From Methylacidimicrobium fagopyrum (GTDB taxonomy: Bacteria; Verrucomicrobiota; Verrucomicrobiia; Limisphaerales; UBA11358), in contig JAMFSJ010000035.1 in assembly GCA_026225255.1 (NCBI GenBank), positions 1-64,000 of the forward strand: a DNA stretch of 64,000 bases, in the 5' to 3' direction. Every line of letters starts with the position of its first letter. Positions within the stretch are counted from its first letter, which is position 1. Under the pieces are notes generated by a model. It searched no databases. It was not told the DNA's origin and saw nothing but the letters and a program-made list of their open reading frames with translations. A program made the translations under genes and the position numbers. Positions 44,584-53,105 of this stretch are shown piece after piece.

Positions 44584-45030
44584 TTACGCCGCCACCCCGC
44601 CGGCGATATATTGTTCCAGCTGCTCGATCACTGCGTCTTGCGTCGAGATGATCCAATTCACCAAGTCGCCGATGGACACGATGCCAACGACATTGCCGCC
44701 TTCAACCACCGGCAGATGGCGCACCCGTTTTTCCGTCATCAAACGCATACAATCTTCCACCGAATCATCCGGCGAAACCGTTGCGCACGGCTCCAACGTT
44801 TCTTGCACCGTGGTCGCGCGTGACGTTTTGCCCTGCAACACTACTTTGCGCGCGTAATCACGTTCCGTAAAAATGCCGATCAATTTACCCCCGTCGACCA
44901 CCGGCAACGCGCCGATGTTTTTCTCGGCCATGAACTTGATCGCGTCATAGACCATCGCCGCGGGCGTGATCGTCCAGATCGCTGAGGTTTTGTGATGCAG
45001 GATGGAGCTGATGGGGTAAGCGGTTTTCAT
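44584..45030 (-). CDS. CBS-pair domain protein
   Basis: 148 aa from the ATG at 45030. Two CBS motifs lie in tandem: ITPAAMVYDAIKFMAEKNIGALPVVDGGKLIGIFTERDYARKV (20-60) and VSPDDSVEDCMRLMTEKRVRHLPVVEGGNVVGIVSIGDLV (82-122). Such stand-alone pairs bind adenosine nucleotides and act as energy sensors for partner enzymes or channels. The C-terminus adds a short helix (VIEQLEQYIAGG). No partner is evident among the neighbours. Confidence 0.93.
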   Translation of the reverse strand: MKTAYPISSILHHKTSAIWTITPAAMVYDAIKFMAEKNIGALPVVDGGKLIGIFTERDYARKVVLQGKTSRATTVQETLEPCATVSPDDSVEDCMRLMTEKRVRHLPVVEGGNVVGIVSIGDLVNWIISTQDAVIEQLEQYIAGGVAA

Positions 45031-45329
45031 AGGTGTAATACGTTTATCTGCCGATTCTAAAATACTTGCAAGCAAAAGTTTTAATAAAAAATTTAACCCC
45101 GGATGGCCCCGGAAATAAATGGCGGGACGAATGAATATCGGATTTTTGAACCACTACGTGGCCACCGTTCGACATTTGTTTAATCCGTAGTTTTTTGTCA
45201 CGCTTGCGCGGAAAAAATTGTAGGTTAATTTAAGCGCTTGATAACGGTTGGCCCGAAGATAAACGGATTGAAAGCCGGCTGGTTTTTTATCCAGGTTCAG
45301 CGAGGTCATCCGTGGTTGAATTTTTTTGA

Positions 45330-46576
45330 ATGAGTGACGTGAAAACAATTGATTGGTCCGCGCTGCGAAACGATTTTCCGATTCTAGATCAGAAAATCCA
45401 CGGCAAACCGTTGGTTTATTTCGACAACGCCGCCACCTCGCAGAAACCGCGCTCGGTGATCGCGTCGCTGGTGCATTACTACGAGCACGACAACGCGAAT
45501 GTCCACCGCGGCATTCATGAATTAAGCAATCGCTCGACGAATGCGTTTGAAGCCGCCCGCACACGCGTCGCCCAATTCATCAACGCCAAAACGCGGATGA
45601 AATCATTTTCACGCGCGGCACAACCGAAAGCATCAACCTCGTCGCAGCCACGTGGGGTGCGAAAAATCTCAAAGCGGGCGACGTGATTCTGCTCACCGAA
45701 ATGGAGCACCACAGCAATTTGGTGCCGTGGCAATTGCTCGCGCAGAAAACCGGCGCGAAAATTTCTTACATCCCCGTCACCGGCGATGAAGGCTTGCTCG
45801 ATTTGAGCCAACTCGATTCGTTGCTCACGTCGGCGGTAAAATTACTTTCGCTCGTGCACATTTCCAATTCGCTCGGCACGTTGAATCCGGTCGAAGAGCT
45901 GTGCGCCCGTGCGCGCAAGCTCGGCATCGTCACGCTTGTGGACGGCGCGCAAAGTGCCGGCCATTTGCCCGTGGATGTGCAAAGCATCGGCTGCGATTTT
46001 TTTGCATTCTCTGGCCACAAGATTTGCGGGCCAACCGGTATTGGCGTTTTGTGGGGACGCCAGGAAATTCTCGACGCCATGCCCCCGTATCAAGGGGGTG
46101 GCGAAATGATCTTGAGCGTCGGCTACGACAAGACGGAATTCAAACCAGCGCCGCATCGTTTCGAGGCGGGCACGCCGGACATTTCCGGTCCGATCGCGCT
46201 GCACGCCGCTTTGAATTATCTCGATGCCATCGGTCGCGCCAACATCTGGCAGCACGACCAGGAACTGGCACATCATGCCTACGAAAAATTGGCGGCATTG
46301 AAAAACATCCGCTTGTTCGGTCCGAAGTCCGGTTCTGATAAGCGTGCCGGTCTGGTGAGTTTTCTGCTGAAGGACGTCCACGCGCACGATGTCGTGACGC
46401 TGGCGGATCAAGCGGGCGTGGCGTTGCGCGGTGGTCATCACTGCACGCAACCGCTTATGCACAAGCTCGGCGTGGAATCCACCGCCCGCGCCAGTTTCTA
46501 TTTTTATAACACCAAAGCCGAGGTAGATCAGTTCGTGGAAGTGATCAAAGAGATCCAGAAATTTTTTGGGAGCTAA
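45330..46576 (+). pseudogene. sufS: Cysteine desulfurase SufS, interrupted by a single-base frameshift
   Basis: Codons 1-88 from 45330 read a normal SufS N-terminus (LVYFDNAATSQKP; VHRGIHELSNRSTNAFEAARTRV). At 45593 one base is missing. The next frame continues without loss: ADEIIFTRGTTESINL, then to the stop at 46576. That part has the PLP Lys in FSGHKICGPTGIG and the active Cys in RGGHHCTQP. With one G restored the product is 415 aa and full length. SufS supplies sulfur for Fe-S clusters. Either this is a real inactivation or a sequence error; the perfect preservation elsewhere favours error or a very recent change. Confidence 0.9.
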
Positions 46577-46645
46577 ACCGGTTTTGACACGGATTGCTCT
46601 AGAAACCCGCTTGCTGAAATAAATTTTCAAGCTTAGAGTGCCAGC

Positions 46646-46903
46646 GTGAAAACACTTTCCATTCTGGAAGCACAAGGTCAACTCAGCGAACTCATCACCC
46701 AAGTGTATCGGGGCGAAATCGTCGAATTGGCCGATGGCGATCGGCGCGTAACTTTGGCGCCGAGCTGCGGGTTGGATTTGGAAGAAGATAGTCCCGAGCT
46801 AGAATCAGAATTATTGAAGGCGGCCAATGGGCCGTTCACGCCTTATTCGTCGGAAGAAATGCGCGCAGCGTGTGACAAAATTGTTCGTGAAAAACGTGGA
46901 TGA
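46646..46903 (+). CDS. Type II antitoxin, Phd/YefM-like
   Basis: 85 aa with a GTG start. The first 40 residues (SILEAQGQLSELITQVYRGEIVELADGDRRVTLAP) match the DNA-binding fold of prevent-host-death antitoxins. The acidic C-terminal half (LDLEEDSPELESELLKAANGPF) would wrap the toxin. The stop overlaps the toxin start (ATGA). The pair sits between sufS and the rhodanese-like gene, on the same strand. It should be autoregulated by binding its own promoter, but no clear operator was read. Confidence 0.82.
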   Translation: MKTLSILEAQGQLSELITQVYRGEIVELADGDRRVTLAPSCGLDLEEDSPELESELLKAANGPFTPYSSEEMRAACDKIVREKRG

Positions 46904-47232
46904 GTTTGGTGATTCAAAAGACGGGATCGTATCACGCGGATGTCACCAATCAATTCGGCTGGTATTTTGACGAAGCGGGCGAAGAACTGGCGTGGCGATT
47001 TTTCAATGCGGCGGATCAAACGCTTTACAAACTAGCGCGGCAACCTGATTTAGGCCGTCGTCGGAAATTTCGGCATTCGCTTCTGCGCGACCTTTATTCA
47101 TTTCAAGTTGAATGCCCCTTTAGCAAAATTCTGATTTTCTATCGCGTTGCGAAAGACGCTTTGTCAGTTTGGCGATTAATGCACGGTTCGCGCGATTTGT
47201 CGCGCCGATTAGCTAAACCTTTTTATGACTGA
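46900..47232 (+). CDS. RelE/ParE-family toxin
   Basis: 110 aa. The family pattern is visible: YHADVTNQFGWYFDEAGEELAWRFFNAADQTLYKLARQPDLGRRR, then FSKILIFYRVAKDALSVWRLMHGSRDL. ParE proteins poison gyrase while RelE-type proteins cleave mRNA; the LGRRR...R.LMHGSRD form leans to ParE, but this is not decisive. It is translated with its antitoxin and overlaps the next gene by 8 bp, so the downstream rhodanese-like protein is probably read from the same transcript. Confidence 0.85.
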   Translation: MSLVIQKTGSYHADVTNQFGWYFDEAGEELAWRFFNAADQTLYKLARQPDLGRRRKFRHSLLRDLYSFQVECPFSKILIFYRVAKDALSVWRLMHGSRDLSRRLAKPFYD

Positions 47233-47764
47233 ATTGAATTATCAATCTCCCATGAGCGCCGTGTTGGAAAGTTTTCCCGGCGCACAACGGGCGTTGTTCC
47301 GCAAATACCACATCGGCGGCTGCAGCAGTTGCGGATTTCAGCCGACGGAAACGTTGGCGGAAGTTTGTGCGCGCAATGGTAATCTGGACGTGACGGAAGT
47401 GTTGGCGCATATCCAATCGAGTCACGAACTGGACGCGAAAGTTTTAATTTCGCCAAAGGATTTGGCGACACTTTTACAGGCCGACAAAACGGTGAAACTG
47501 GTGGACGTGCGTTCGCGCGAAGAATTTGAGGCGGTGAAAATCGCCGGTTCCGTTTTGCTGTCCCAGGATGTGATGCGCGAACTCATGGCGAGCGGCTCGA
47601 ATACGAATCCGATTGTCGTGATTGATCACGCGGGCAAAAATGGGCTGGACGCGGCGGCGTATTTTATGGGCCACGGTTTGCAGAATGTGCGTTGCCTGCT
47701 CGGCGGACTCGATGCGTGGGCGCAAGAGGTTGAGCCGACGATGCGACGTTACAAACTGGGCTGA
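47225..47764 (+). CDS. Rhodanese-domain protein with N-terminal CxxC domain, lacking the rhodanese Cys
   Basis: 179 aa. The first 65 residues form a DUF1858-like domain with GGCSSCGFQP (CxxC). A rhodanese domain follows (75-175: VKLVDVRSREEFEAVKIAGSVLL; GLQNVRCLLGGLDAW). Where active rhodaneses have Cys at the start of the catalytic loop (C-x-x-G-x-R), this reads IDHAGKNGLDAA, so sulfur transfer at that site is unlikely. It could bind sulfur or metal via the CxxC pair. Its neighbours, sufS and a toxin-antitoxin pair, suggest an Fe-S/sulfur link, which is inference. Confidence 0.82.
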   Translation: MTELNYQSPMSAVLESFPGAQRALFRKYHIGGCSSCGFQPTETLAEVCARNGNLDVTEVLAHIQSSHELDAKVLISPKDLATLLQADKTVKLVDVRSREEFEAVKIAGSVLLSQDVMRELMASGSNTNPIVVIDHAGKNGLDAAAYFMGHGLQNVRCLLGGLDAWAQEVEPTMRRYKLG

Positions 47765-47768
47765 CTTT

Positions 47769-47933
47769 TTAGCCACAGATGAAACACGGATTGAACACGG
47801 ATAAGGAAAAGCATTTTGACACGAATTACGCTAATTTTCGCAAATTAATCGAAGCAAATTTTAATTAGCGTTAATTCGTGAAATTCGTGTCATAGTTTTT
47901 TCCGTGTTTCATCCGTGTTCAATCCGTGGCTAA
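47769..47933. repeat. Nested inverted repeat of 165 bp
   Basis: Left flank (47769-47810) and right flank (47896-47933) carry the same phrases in opposite orientation: TTAGCCAC, GAAACACGGA, TTGAACACGGA. An inner pair (47818-47847 with 47861-47891; GACACGAATT and GCTAATT) is nested inside. It lies between two convergent genes. This type of CCGTGTTTCATCCGTG palindrome is a familiar genome-wide repeat in this phylum (recollection). Confidence 0.85.
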
Positions 47934-47935
47934 CT

Positions 47936-49039
47936 TCAAACGTTAAACTTAAACAGCAGCACGTCGCCGTCTTTGACGATGTATTCTTTGCCTTCCATGC
48001 GATACAAACCTTTTTCGCGCGCGACAACAACTGAACCGCATTTCACCAAGTCATCGTAAGCGACGGTTTCGGCCTTGATGAAGCCGCGTTCGAAATCGGA
48101 ATGGATAACACCGGCGGCTTTCGGCGCGGTGTCGCCGACATGAATTGTCCAGGCGCGAACTTCTTTTTCGCCCGCCGTAAAATACGTGCGCAGGCCGAGC
48201 AAATGATACGTCGCGCGGATCAACACGCCGACGCCGGATTCGGTGACGCCGAGTTCTTTGAGAAATTCCTTCGCTTCGTCCGGAGACAAATCCACCAAAT
48301 CGCTTTCGATCTGCGCGCTGATGATGGCGGCTTCGCAGGCGAGATGCGTTTTGACATATTCGCGGACTTTCAGGACGTAAGGGTTTTGATCGGCCGTCGC
48401 GAGATCGGATTCCTTGACGTTGCAGGCAAAAATCGTCGGCTTGTCCGTGAGCAGAAAAAACGGTTTGGAAATCACGCGCTCTTCCGGCGTGAGATCAACG
48501 GTGAGCGCGGGTTTGCCGGCGTCGAGCGCGGGCTCTAATTTTTTCAAAACCGCTTCTTCGGCGAGCGCAATTTTGTCGCCGCGCTTGGCGTCTTTCGCAA
48601 CTTTATCCAAACGTTTTTTGACGGCTTCGAGATCGCACAACACGAGTTCGGTGTTGATGACTTCGATGTCGCGCACCGGATCCACGCTGCCGGCGACGTG
48701 ATGGATGTCCGCGTCTTCGAAGCAGCGGACGACTTGCACGATGGCGTCCACTTCGCGGATGTGCGTGAGAAATTTATTGCCGAGACCTTCGCCTTGCGAC
48801 GCGCCTTTGACGAGGCCGGCGATGTCCACAAATTCAATCGCTGCGGGGATGACGACGGTCGTCTTCGCGATCCCCTGCAGCACAGCCATGCGTTCATCCG
48901 GCACGGTGACGATGCCGACGTTCGGGTCAATGGTGCAGAACGGATAATTCGCGGCCTCGGCTTTGCGGGTGCGCGTGACGGCGTTGAACAAGGTTGATTT
49001 GCCGACATTCGGCAGTCCGACGATTCCAGCTTTAAGCAT
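47936..49039 (-). CDS. ychF: Ribosome-binding ATPase YchF (Obg family)
   Basis: 367 aa. G1 is [17 protein letters not shown]3 is [21 protein letters not shown], and ACNVKESDL replaces the G4 of GTPases, giving ATP preference. A coiled-coil insert (about 130-200) and the C-terminal TGS domain ([41 protein letters not shown]) complete it. The protein binds the ribosome and responds to stress. A single gene. All motifs are intact. Confidence 0.98.
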   Translation of the reverse strand: MLKAGIVGLPNVGKSTLFNAVTRTRKAEAANYPFCTIDPNVGIVTVPDERMAVLQGIAKTTVVIPAAIEFVDIAGLVKGASQGEGLGNKFLTHIREVDAIVQVVRCFEDADIHHVAGSVDPVRDIEVINTELVLCDLEAVKKRLDKVAKDAKRGDKIALAEEAVLKKLEPALDAGKPALTVDLTPEERVISKPFFLLTDKPTIFACNVKESDLATADQNPYVLKVREYVKTHLACEAAIISAQIESDLVDLSPDEAKEFLKELGVTESGVGVLIRATYHLLGLRTYFTAGEKEVRAWTIHVGDTAPKAAGVIHSDFERGFIKAETVAYDDLVKCGSVVVAREKGLYRMEGKEYIVKDGDVLLFKFNV

Positions 49040-49332
49040 AAATTTTAATTAATTTTTTCCGTTGCATGGCAAGATGCGTGCGATTTTTCCGGCACAATAT
49101 TTACCAAATAATTTCCCGAACCCGTTCGCGATTCCGTTTTATTTCCAGTCCGCGCAAACGACGCAGATGCCACACGAGCGAATGTTTTGGCTTGTGGGGA
49201 ATGCTTGTCTTGCTTTGGTTAAAAACCGTCGTTGCCACAGGGTTAGGATGTTTTACTGGGTGAAATTGTCAAGCTGGCAGCAAGACTGGTAATAGATAAC
49301 AAAGGCTGACGATGCGACTGCCCTCCACGGCC

Positions 49333-50049
49333 TCAACTCTTGTGGTGCGTGAGTTGCCAGATGACATGCGCCCCACCGTAAAGTCCGACCACCAACAGGC
49401 AAAAACCGGAGATGTGTTGCATTTTCAACAGCGTTTTTTCACTCACTTTTCCGTGGCTGCGCGACACGCTGAAACTCAAGATGGAAAACCAACTAACAGT
49501 GCCGAGGATCACGCCGATGACGCACGCGGTTTTCGCCTGGAAACTGTCCGCAACCCACGGTTGCGCGGGCGAGGTGAGATAAGCATCGTGCGCCAACAAA
49601 TACGCCGCGAGCACCAGCCACGTCAGCAACACGCCGAGGTTGCCCATCACGCGCACAAAACCAGTCATGAAGGCGGAGTGCGGGTGTAATTTTTCGTGGA
49701 GACGGGCGCCGAGTTTTTCCGACGCAGAATCGAGTTTGCTCGGCACGTTGACGGTTTGTGCGGTCAGAAATTTTGCGCCCAGGAACAACAGAAAAATAAA
49801 ACTGACAACTTCCATCAAGGCTTTCACCGTGACGTTTTCGAAAAATGACGAAAAGCCGGTGAACGCGATCGCGCAATAAATCGCTTCCATCGTCGCCGCG
49901 CCGAAGCCGATGAGCAGCGCCCAGAGAAAACCGCGTTTGCAACCTTCATTCAAGATCGTGAGGTTGACCGGACCGACGGGAATCGAGGAAAAAATCAGCG
50001 CAATGACAAAACCTGAGCTGAACGCCAGAAGGATGGGATGCACTTCCAT
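49333..50049 (-). CDS. LysE-family translocator
   Basis: 238 aa from the ATG at 50049, which follows the upstream pssA stop by 1 bp; extra upstream codons overlap pssA. Six hydrophobic segments. The family start GFVIALIFSSIPVGPVNLTILNEGCKRG matches the GxxxxxxxPGP-type opening of LysE/RhtB exporters. Substrate is not predictable; amino-acid or small-metabolite export is usual. It is last in the operon psd, pssA, lysE-like, so a link to phosphatidylserine or serine metabolism is possible by position only. Confidence 0.88.
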   Translation of the reverse strand: MEVHPILLAFSSGFVIALIFSSIPVGPVNLTILNEGCKRGFLWALLIGFGAATMEAIYCAIAFTGFSSFFENVTVKALMEVVSFIFLLFLGAKFLTAQTVNVPSKLDSASEKLGARLHEKLHPHSAFMTGFVRVMGNLGVLLTWLVLAAYLLAHDAYLTSPAQPWVADSFQAKTACVIGVILGTVSWFSILSFSVSRSHGKVSEKTLLKMQHISGFCLLVVGLYGGAHVIWQLTHHKS

Positions 50050-50050
50050 G

Positions 50051-50920
50051 TTAACTGGCTTCGTTGTTCTCGTCTTCGTCCTCTTCGATTTCTTTGCGCC
50101 ACGTGCGCGAAATGTGCGGGCGCACAAAACCGTAAATCAGATAGCCCGTAAAGAACAGCGGCAGGACGTAATACAAAATCTTTTCGCGGAAAATCACGAT
50201 GAGTCCGACGAACATCGCCGCGATGATGAATTTTAAAAAGGTCGTCGTGGAACGCAGTCCCAGACCTTTAAAACTCGGATACTTCACTTCACTCACCATC
50301 ATGGCCGAAAGAAAAATCAGCACCGCTGGCAGCAACCAACCCCAATGGCCGAGGTCTTTGTCCTTTTCATTGAAGTGAATGATGAGCAGCGTCAGCGACG
50401 CGACCAGCCCGGCGGCGGAGGGAATCGGAAAGCCGAGAAAATCTTTGCCGGCACCGGGGAGATTCATGGCGGAGAGACAATTAAAGCGCGCCAATCGGAA
50501 GGCGCCGCAGATCAAATAAATGGACGCGATGAACCAGCCGAGTTCCGTATATTCATCCGGCAGCGCGTTGTGCAAAACGACCCGGTGAACGAGAAACGCC
50601 GGCGCGACGCCGAAGGAAATCAAGTCGGCGAGCGAATCAAATTCGCGACCGAACGGACTTTCGTGTCCGCCCATGCGCGCGACGCGGCCATCGAATAAAT
50701 CAAAAATACACGCGAGCAAAATCGCCCCGAGCGCGAATTTGATGGGCGTCCAATCCACGTGGCCGTTCGCGTCGGGCGTGAGGTTGGCTTCGACGATTTT
50801 GGTCAACGCCACGAAACCGCAAAACAGATTTCCCGCCGTTAACAGGTTCGGCAGAAAATAAATTCTCAGCTTCTGACTTTCGTCAGCCTCCGCCAGTTTG
50901 GTTTCGGGAGTGGAGGCCAT
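50051..50920 (-). CDS. pssA: CDP-diacylglycerol--serine O-phosphatidyltransferase
   Basis: 289 aa membrane protein. The CDP-alcohol phosphatidyltransferase motif is complete: DLFDGRVARMGGHESPFGREFDSLAD. The NLLTAGNLFCGFVALTKI start and the SFGVAPAFL turn mark the PssA subgroup. It has eight or so membrane helices and a charged C-terminus. It makes phosphatidylserine, which the psd product encoded 1 bp upstream decarboxylates to phosphatidylethanolamine. The tight spacing supports one transcript. Confidence 0.95.
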   Translation of the reverse strand: MASTPETKLAEADESQKLRIYFLPNLLTAGNLFCGFVALTKIVEANLTPDANGHVDWTPIKFALGAILLACIFDLFDGRVARMGGHESPFGREFDSLADLISFGVAPAFLVHRVVLHNALPDEYTELGWFIASIYLICGAFRLARFNCLSAMNLPGAGKDFLGFPIPSAAGLVASLTLLIIHFNEKDKDLGHWGWLLPAVLIFLSAMMVSEVKYPSFKGLGLRSTTTFLKFIIAAMFVGLIVIFREKILYYVLPLFFTGYLIYGFVRPHISRTWRKEIEEDEDENNEAS

Positions 50921-50921
50921 G

Positions 50922-51608
50922 TTAAACGAGTTCGGCTAAAATACTTTGGCCACCGACCACGCGATCGCCCAGCTTGGTTTTAATTTTTGCATTCAGCGGC
51001 AGATAGACATTCACGCGCGAACCGAATTGGATGAGGCTGATGCGTTCGCCGCGCAGGACGGGATCGTTTTGCGCGATCCACGGCACAATGCGGCGCGCGA
51101 TGAGGCCGGAGATCAAACGCACACCCACTTTCACGCCTTTGGGTTCAATCGATTCGATGCCGATCAACACATTTTCGTTGAAGTCGGCGCAATCGGCGCG
51201 CATCGCGTTAAGATATTGTCCGTCCTTGTGCCGGAAAAAAGCGACGCGGCCGGTGACGGGCGAGTTTTGAACGTGCACATTGAACACGGAAAGGAAAATG
51301 GAAATGCGCTGACATTCGCCGCCCATGAATTCATTTTCCGTTGTGGTATCAATGGTATCCACTTTGCCGTGGCCGGGCGCGATGACAAGATTCGCACCGG
51401 TTGGCGTCATCGGATCGGGGTCGCGGAAAAAGTAAAAAGTGAAAATGACGAACAGCACCCATAACCCCAAAAGTCCCCAAGCCAGACCTAACACGAACGT
51501 GCCGATTATTTTGCCCAGAAAAGCCGCCACCAACAGCACGAGCACGGCTGCGAGCGAAATTCCGATAAGTTTAAGTGCGGATTTTGCCGCTTTGCCTGAG
51601 TGTTTCAC
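50922..51608 (-). CDS. psd: Phosphatidylserine decarboxylase, short (archaeal-type) form
   Basis: 228 aa. An N-terminal membrane segment pair (about 12-60) is followed by the decarboxylase. Motifs are RISIFLSVFNVHVQNSPVTGRV, and the self-cleavage site region SLIQFGSRVNVYLP, where Gly-Ser splits to give the pyruvoyl cofactor (LGST in enteric enzymes, FGSR in this subgroup). It makes phosphatidylethanolamine, in an operon with pssA. This is the first gene of the operon. Confidence 0.95.
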   Translation of the reverse strand: MKHSGKAAKSALKLIGISLAAVLVLLVAAFLGKIIGTFVLGLAWGLLGLWVLFVIFTFYFFRDPDPMTPTGANLVIAPGHGKVDTIDTTTENEFMGGECQRISIFLSVFNVHVQNSPVTGRVAFFRHKDGQYLNAMRADCADFNENVLIGIESIEPKGVKVGVRLISGLIARRIVPWIAQNDPVLRGERISLIQFGSRVNVYLPLNAKIKTKLGDRVVGGQSILAELV

Positions 51609-51727
51609 GGGTTTAAAATAAAATTTTTACCGACGACTTGCAATTCAGCATTTTCAGTGCAGTTTGCAAGTTCTCGCTTATTCCGGCACGACGCTGGAAC
51701 GCGATCAACTACCAATACCACAAGATC

Positions 51728-52171
51728 ATGTCATTACACACCCCAGATTTGACGAAATTCCCGCCGCGCAGCGCCCGCACCCGTCTCGGCGGCTACGCGA
51801 TTTTGCCGCGTTGCCTCGACAAGGGCCGCGCCACGCTCAATGGTAAAAACGGCGAATATCATTACGCCTGTCCGCTGGATCAAGGTTTTCTCGAATTCGC
51901 CGGCATTGATCCGGAAGCGTTGAAAAAAGAACTGACGAAGAGTGACACGGAAGTTTTGGCGTGGATCCAAGCGAACGCTAAACATCAACGCACGCCGTCG
52001 GAAATCATCGCGTGGACGAATTGGCAGGACAATCGTTCGCCCGATAATCCGGACTCACGCGAATATTTCAACGGCCTGCACAAAGCTGGCGCGCCCAACC
52101 GCACGGACATCAGCAGCTGGTTCGACGTGCTGGACATGGACGATTTCGTGACCTTCGGCGGGAAAGCCTGA
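51728..52171 (+). CDS. DUF5069 domain protein
   Basis: 147 aa from the ATG at 51728; upstream codons are not protein-like. It begins LHTPDLTKFPPRSARTRLGGYAILPRCLDKGRATLNGKNGEYHYACPLD, the typical DUF5069 opening, and ends DVLDMDDFVTFGGK. Soluble, with no signal peptide. The family is common in Verrucomicrobiota and related phyla and has no known function. A terminator-like hairpin follows at 52219-52239. Confidence 0.88.
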   Translation: MSLHTPDLTKFPPRSARTRLGGYAILPRCLDKGRATLNGKNGEYHYACPLDQGFLEFAGIDPEALKKELTKSDTEVLAWIQANAKHQRTPSEIIAWTNWQDNRSPDNPDSREYFNGLHKAGAPNRTDISSWFDVLDMDDFVTFGGKA

Positions 52172-52206
52172 AGACATTTACGATTGGCGATTGCCGATTG
52201 AGGATT

Positions 52207-52250
52207 TAAAAAAACACGCTGCCGACATCTTGTCGGCAGTTTTTTATTTT
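52207..52250. terminator. Bidirectional Rho-independent terminator
   Basis: Stem CTGCCGACA (52219-52227) and TGTCGGCAG (52231-52239) with a 3-nt loop, flanked by a run of A on the left and T on the right, so it can stop transcripts from both the DUF5069 gene and the convergent PEP-CTERM gene. Confidence 0.9.
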
Positions 52251-52999
52251 TTACGACGGAAAGCGAGCAGACTGGCGAGACCAATCCCGGTGAGCGCAAT
52301 CGTTCTCGGTTCGGGAACAGGATTGGCGGTGACGCTGAAGGAATTGAAAACTGCGTTGGCAGTGTTCTCGTCATTATAAGAGCCGGACCAAACCCCGACG
52401 TCCAACGTCGCCGCAATCGAACTCATGGTGATACTGTTAATTTCAGTAAAGTCTGTGCCGTTACGCGAATAATATTGAGTAAAAACATCGCCCACGCGGG
52501 TCATCTTTAGGTAGAGCGATAAGTTGGCGGTATCCGTTAGATTGTAAGGACTATCATCTCCGCCGGATCCGTTGACGACCGAGCGGGTGCCAATTTCACC
52601 GTCAAATGCTTTGTAAAATGCCCCAATCCACGTAGCGGTTGGACTGGCGGTGACCACTGAAGGGTCGAAGGCTCCGATGCCAGCCGTATTATAATTGGGA
52701 TTATTCAAGCTGCCCAACAGGCATTGCATCGTAAAATCGCCAGTGACGCTGACGTATAATAAATGACCCGAAGTTGCGCCGCCTTCCCAGTGACCACCCG
52801 TATCGCTCATGGTCAATTGTCCGCCGGACGCGGCAAAGGTGGACGAAGGGTTATTACCACCATAAGCGCCCAGCCAGCCCGTGCTGCCAACGCCTTGGGT
52901 AAAATCTTGATTTTGGCTGAAATCGGTGGAGAAGGAGTATTGCGCCGAACTTACAACTGGGCTGGCGAGCAAGGCAGCTAGTGGGATTAACCATTTCAT
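52244..52999 (-). CDS. PEP-CTERM sorted exported protein, concanavalin-like body
   Basis: 251 aa. Signal peptide: MKWLIPLAALLASPVVSSAQ. The middle (FSQNQDFTQGVGSTGWLG; FTMQCLLGSLNNPNYNTAGIGAFDP; LSLYLKMTRVGDVFTQYYSRNGTDFTEI) looks like a DUF1349 or LamG-type beta sandwich. The C-terminal sorting signal is VPEPRTIALTG, a short hydrophobic helix and FRRKK. It is expected to be sorted by exosortase and probably binds glycan. It is the second PEP-CTERM protein in the window. Confidence 0.9.
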   Translation of the reverse strand: MKWLIPLAALLASPVVSSAQYSFSTDFSQNQDFTQGVGSTGWLGAYGGNNPSSTFAASGGQLTMSDTGGHWEGGATSGHLLYVSVTGDFTMQCLLGSLNNPNYNTAGIGAFDPSVVTASPTATWIGAFYKAFDGEIGTRSVVNGSGGDDSPYNLTDTANLSLYLKMTRVGDVFTQYYSRNGTDFTEINSITMSSIAATLDVGVWSGSYNDENTANAVFNSFSVTANPVPEPRTIALTGIGLASLLAFRRKK

Positions 53000-53056
53000 A
53001 AGTTAGTGCAACTAGTTTGTATTCAAACAGTTACATTTCAAGCAAAACCTTTCAAT

Positions 53057-53092
53057 AAAAAAGGCGCGAAGATTTTTTCTTCGCGCCTTTTT
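53057..53092 (-). terminator. Rho-independent terminator of the GreA-domain gene
   Basis: Stem AAGGCGCGAAGA (53061-53072) and TCTTCGCGCCTT (53078-53089), 5-nt loop, followed on the minus strand by a T-run. It lies 17 bp after the stop at 53106. Confidence 0.9.
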
Positions 53093-53105
53093 GATGAACT
53101 AAATT

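Noticed and set aside
49040-49332. Searched for a small gene or RNA between ychF and the lysE-like gene
   Set aside because: Short AT/GC mixed sequence with no stable long stem, no tRNA and no protein-like frame.
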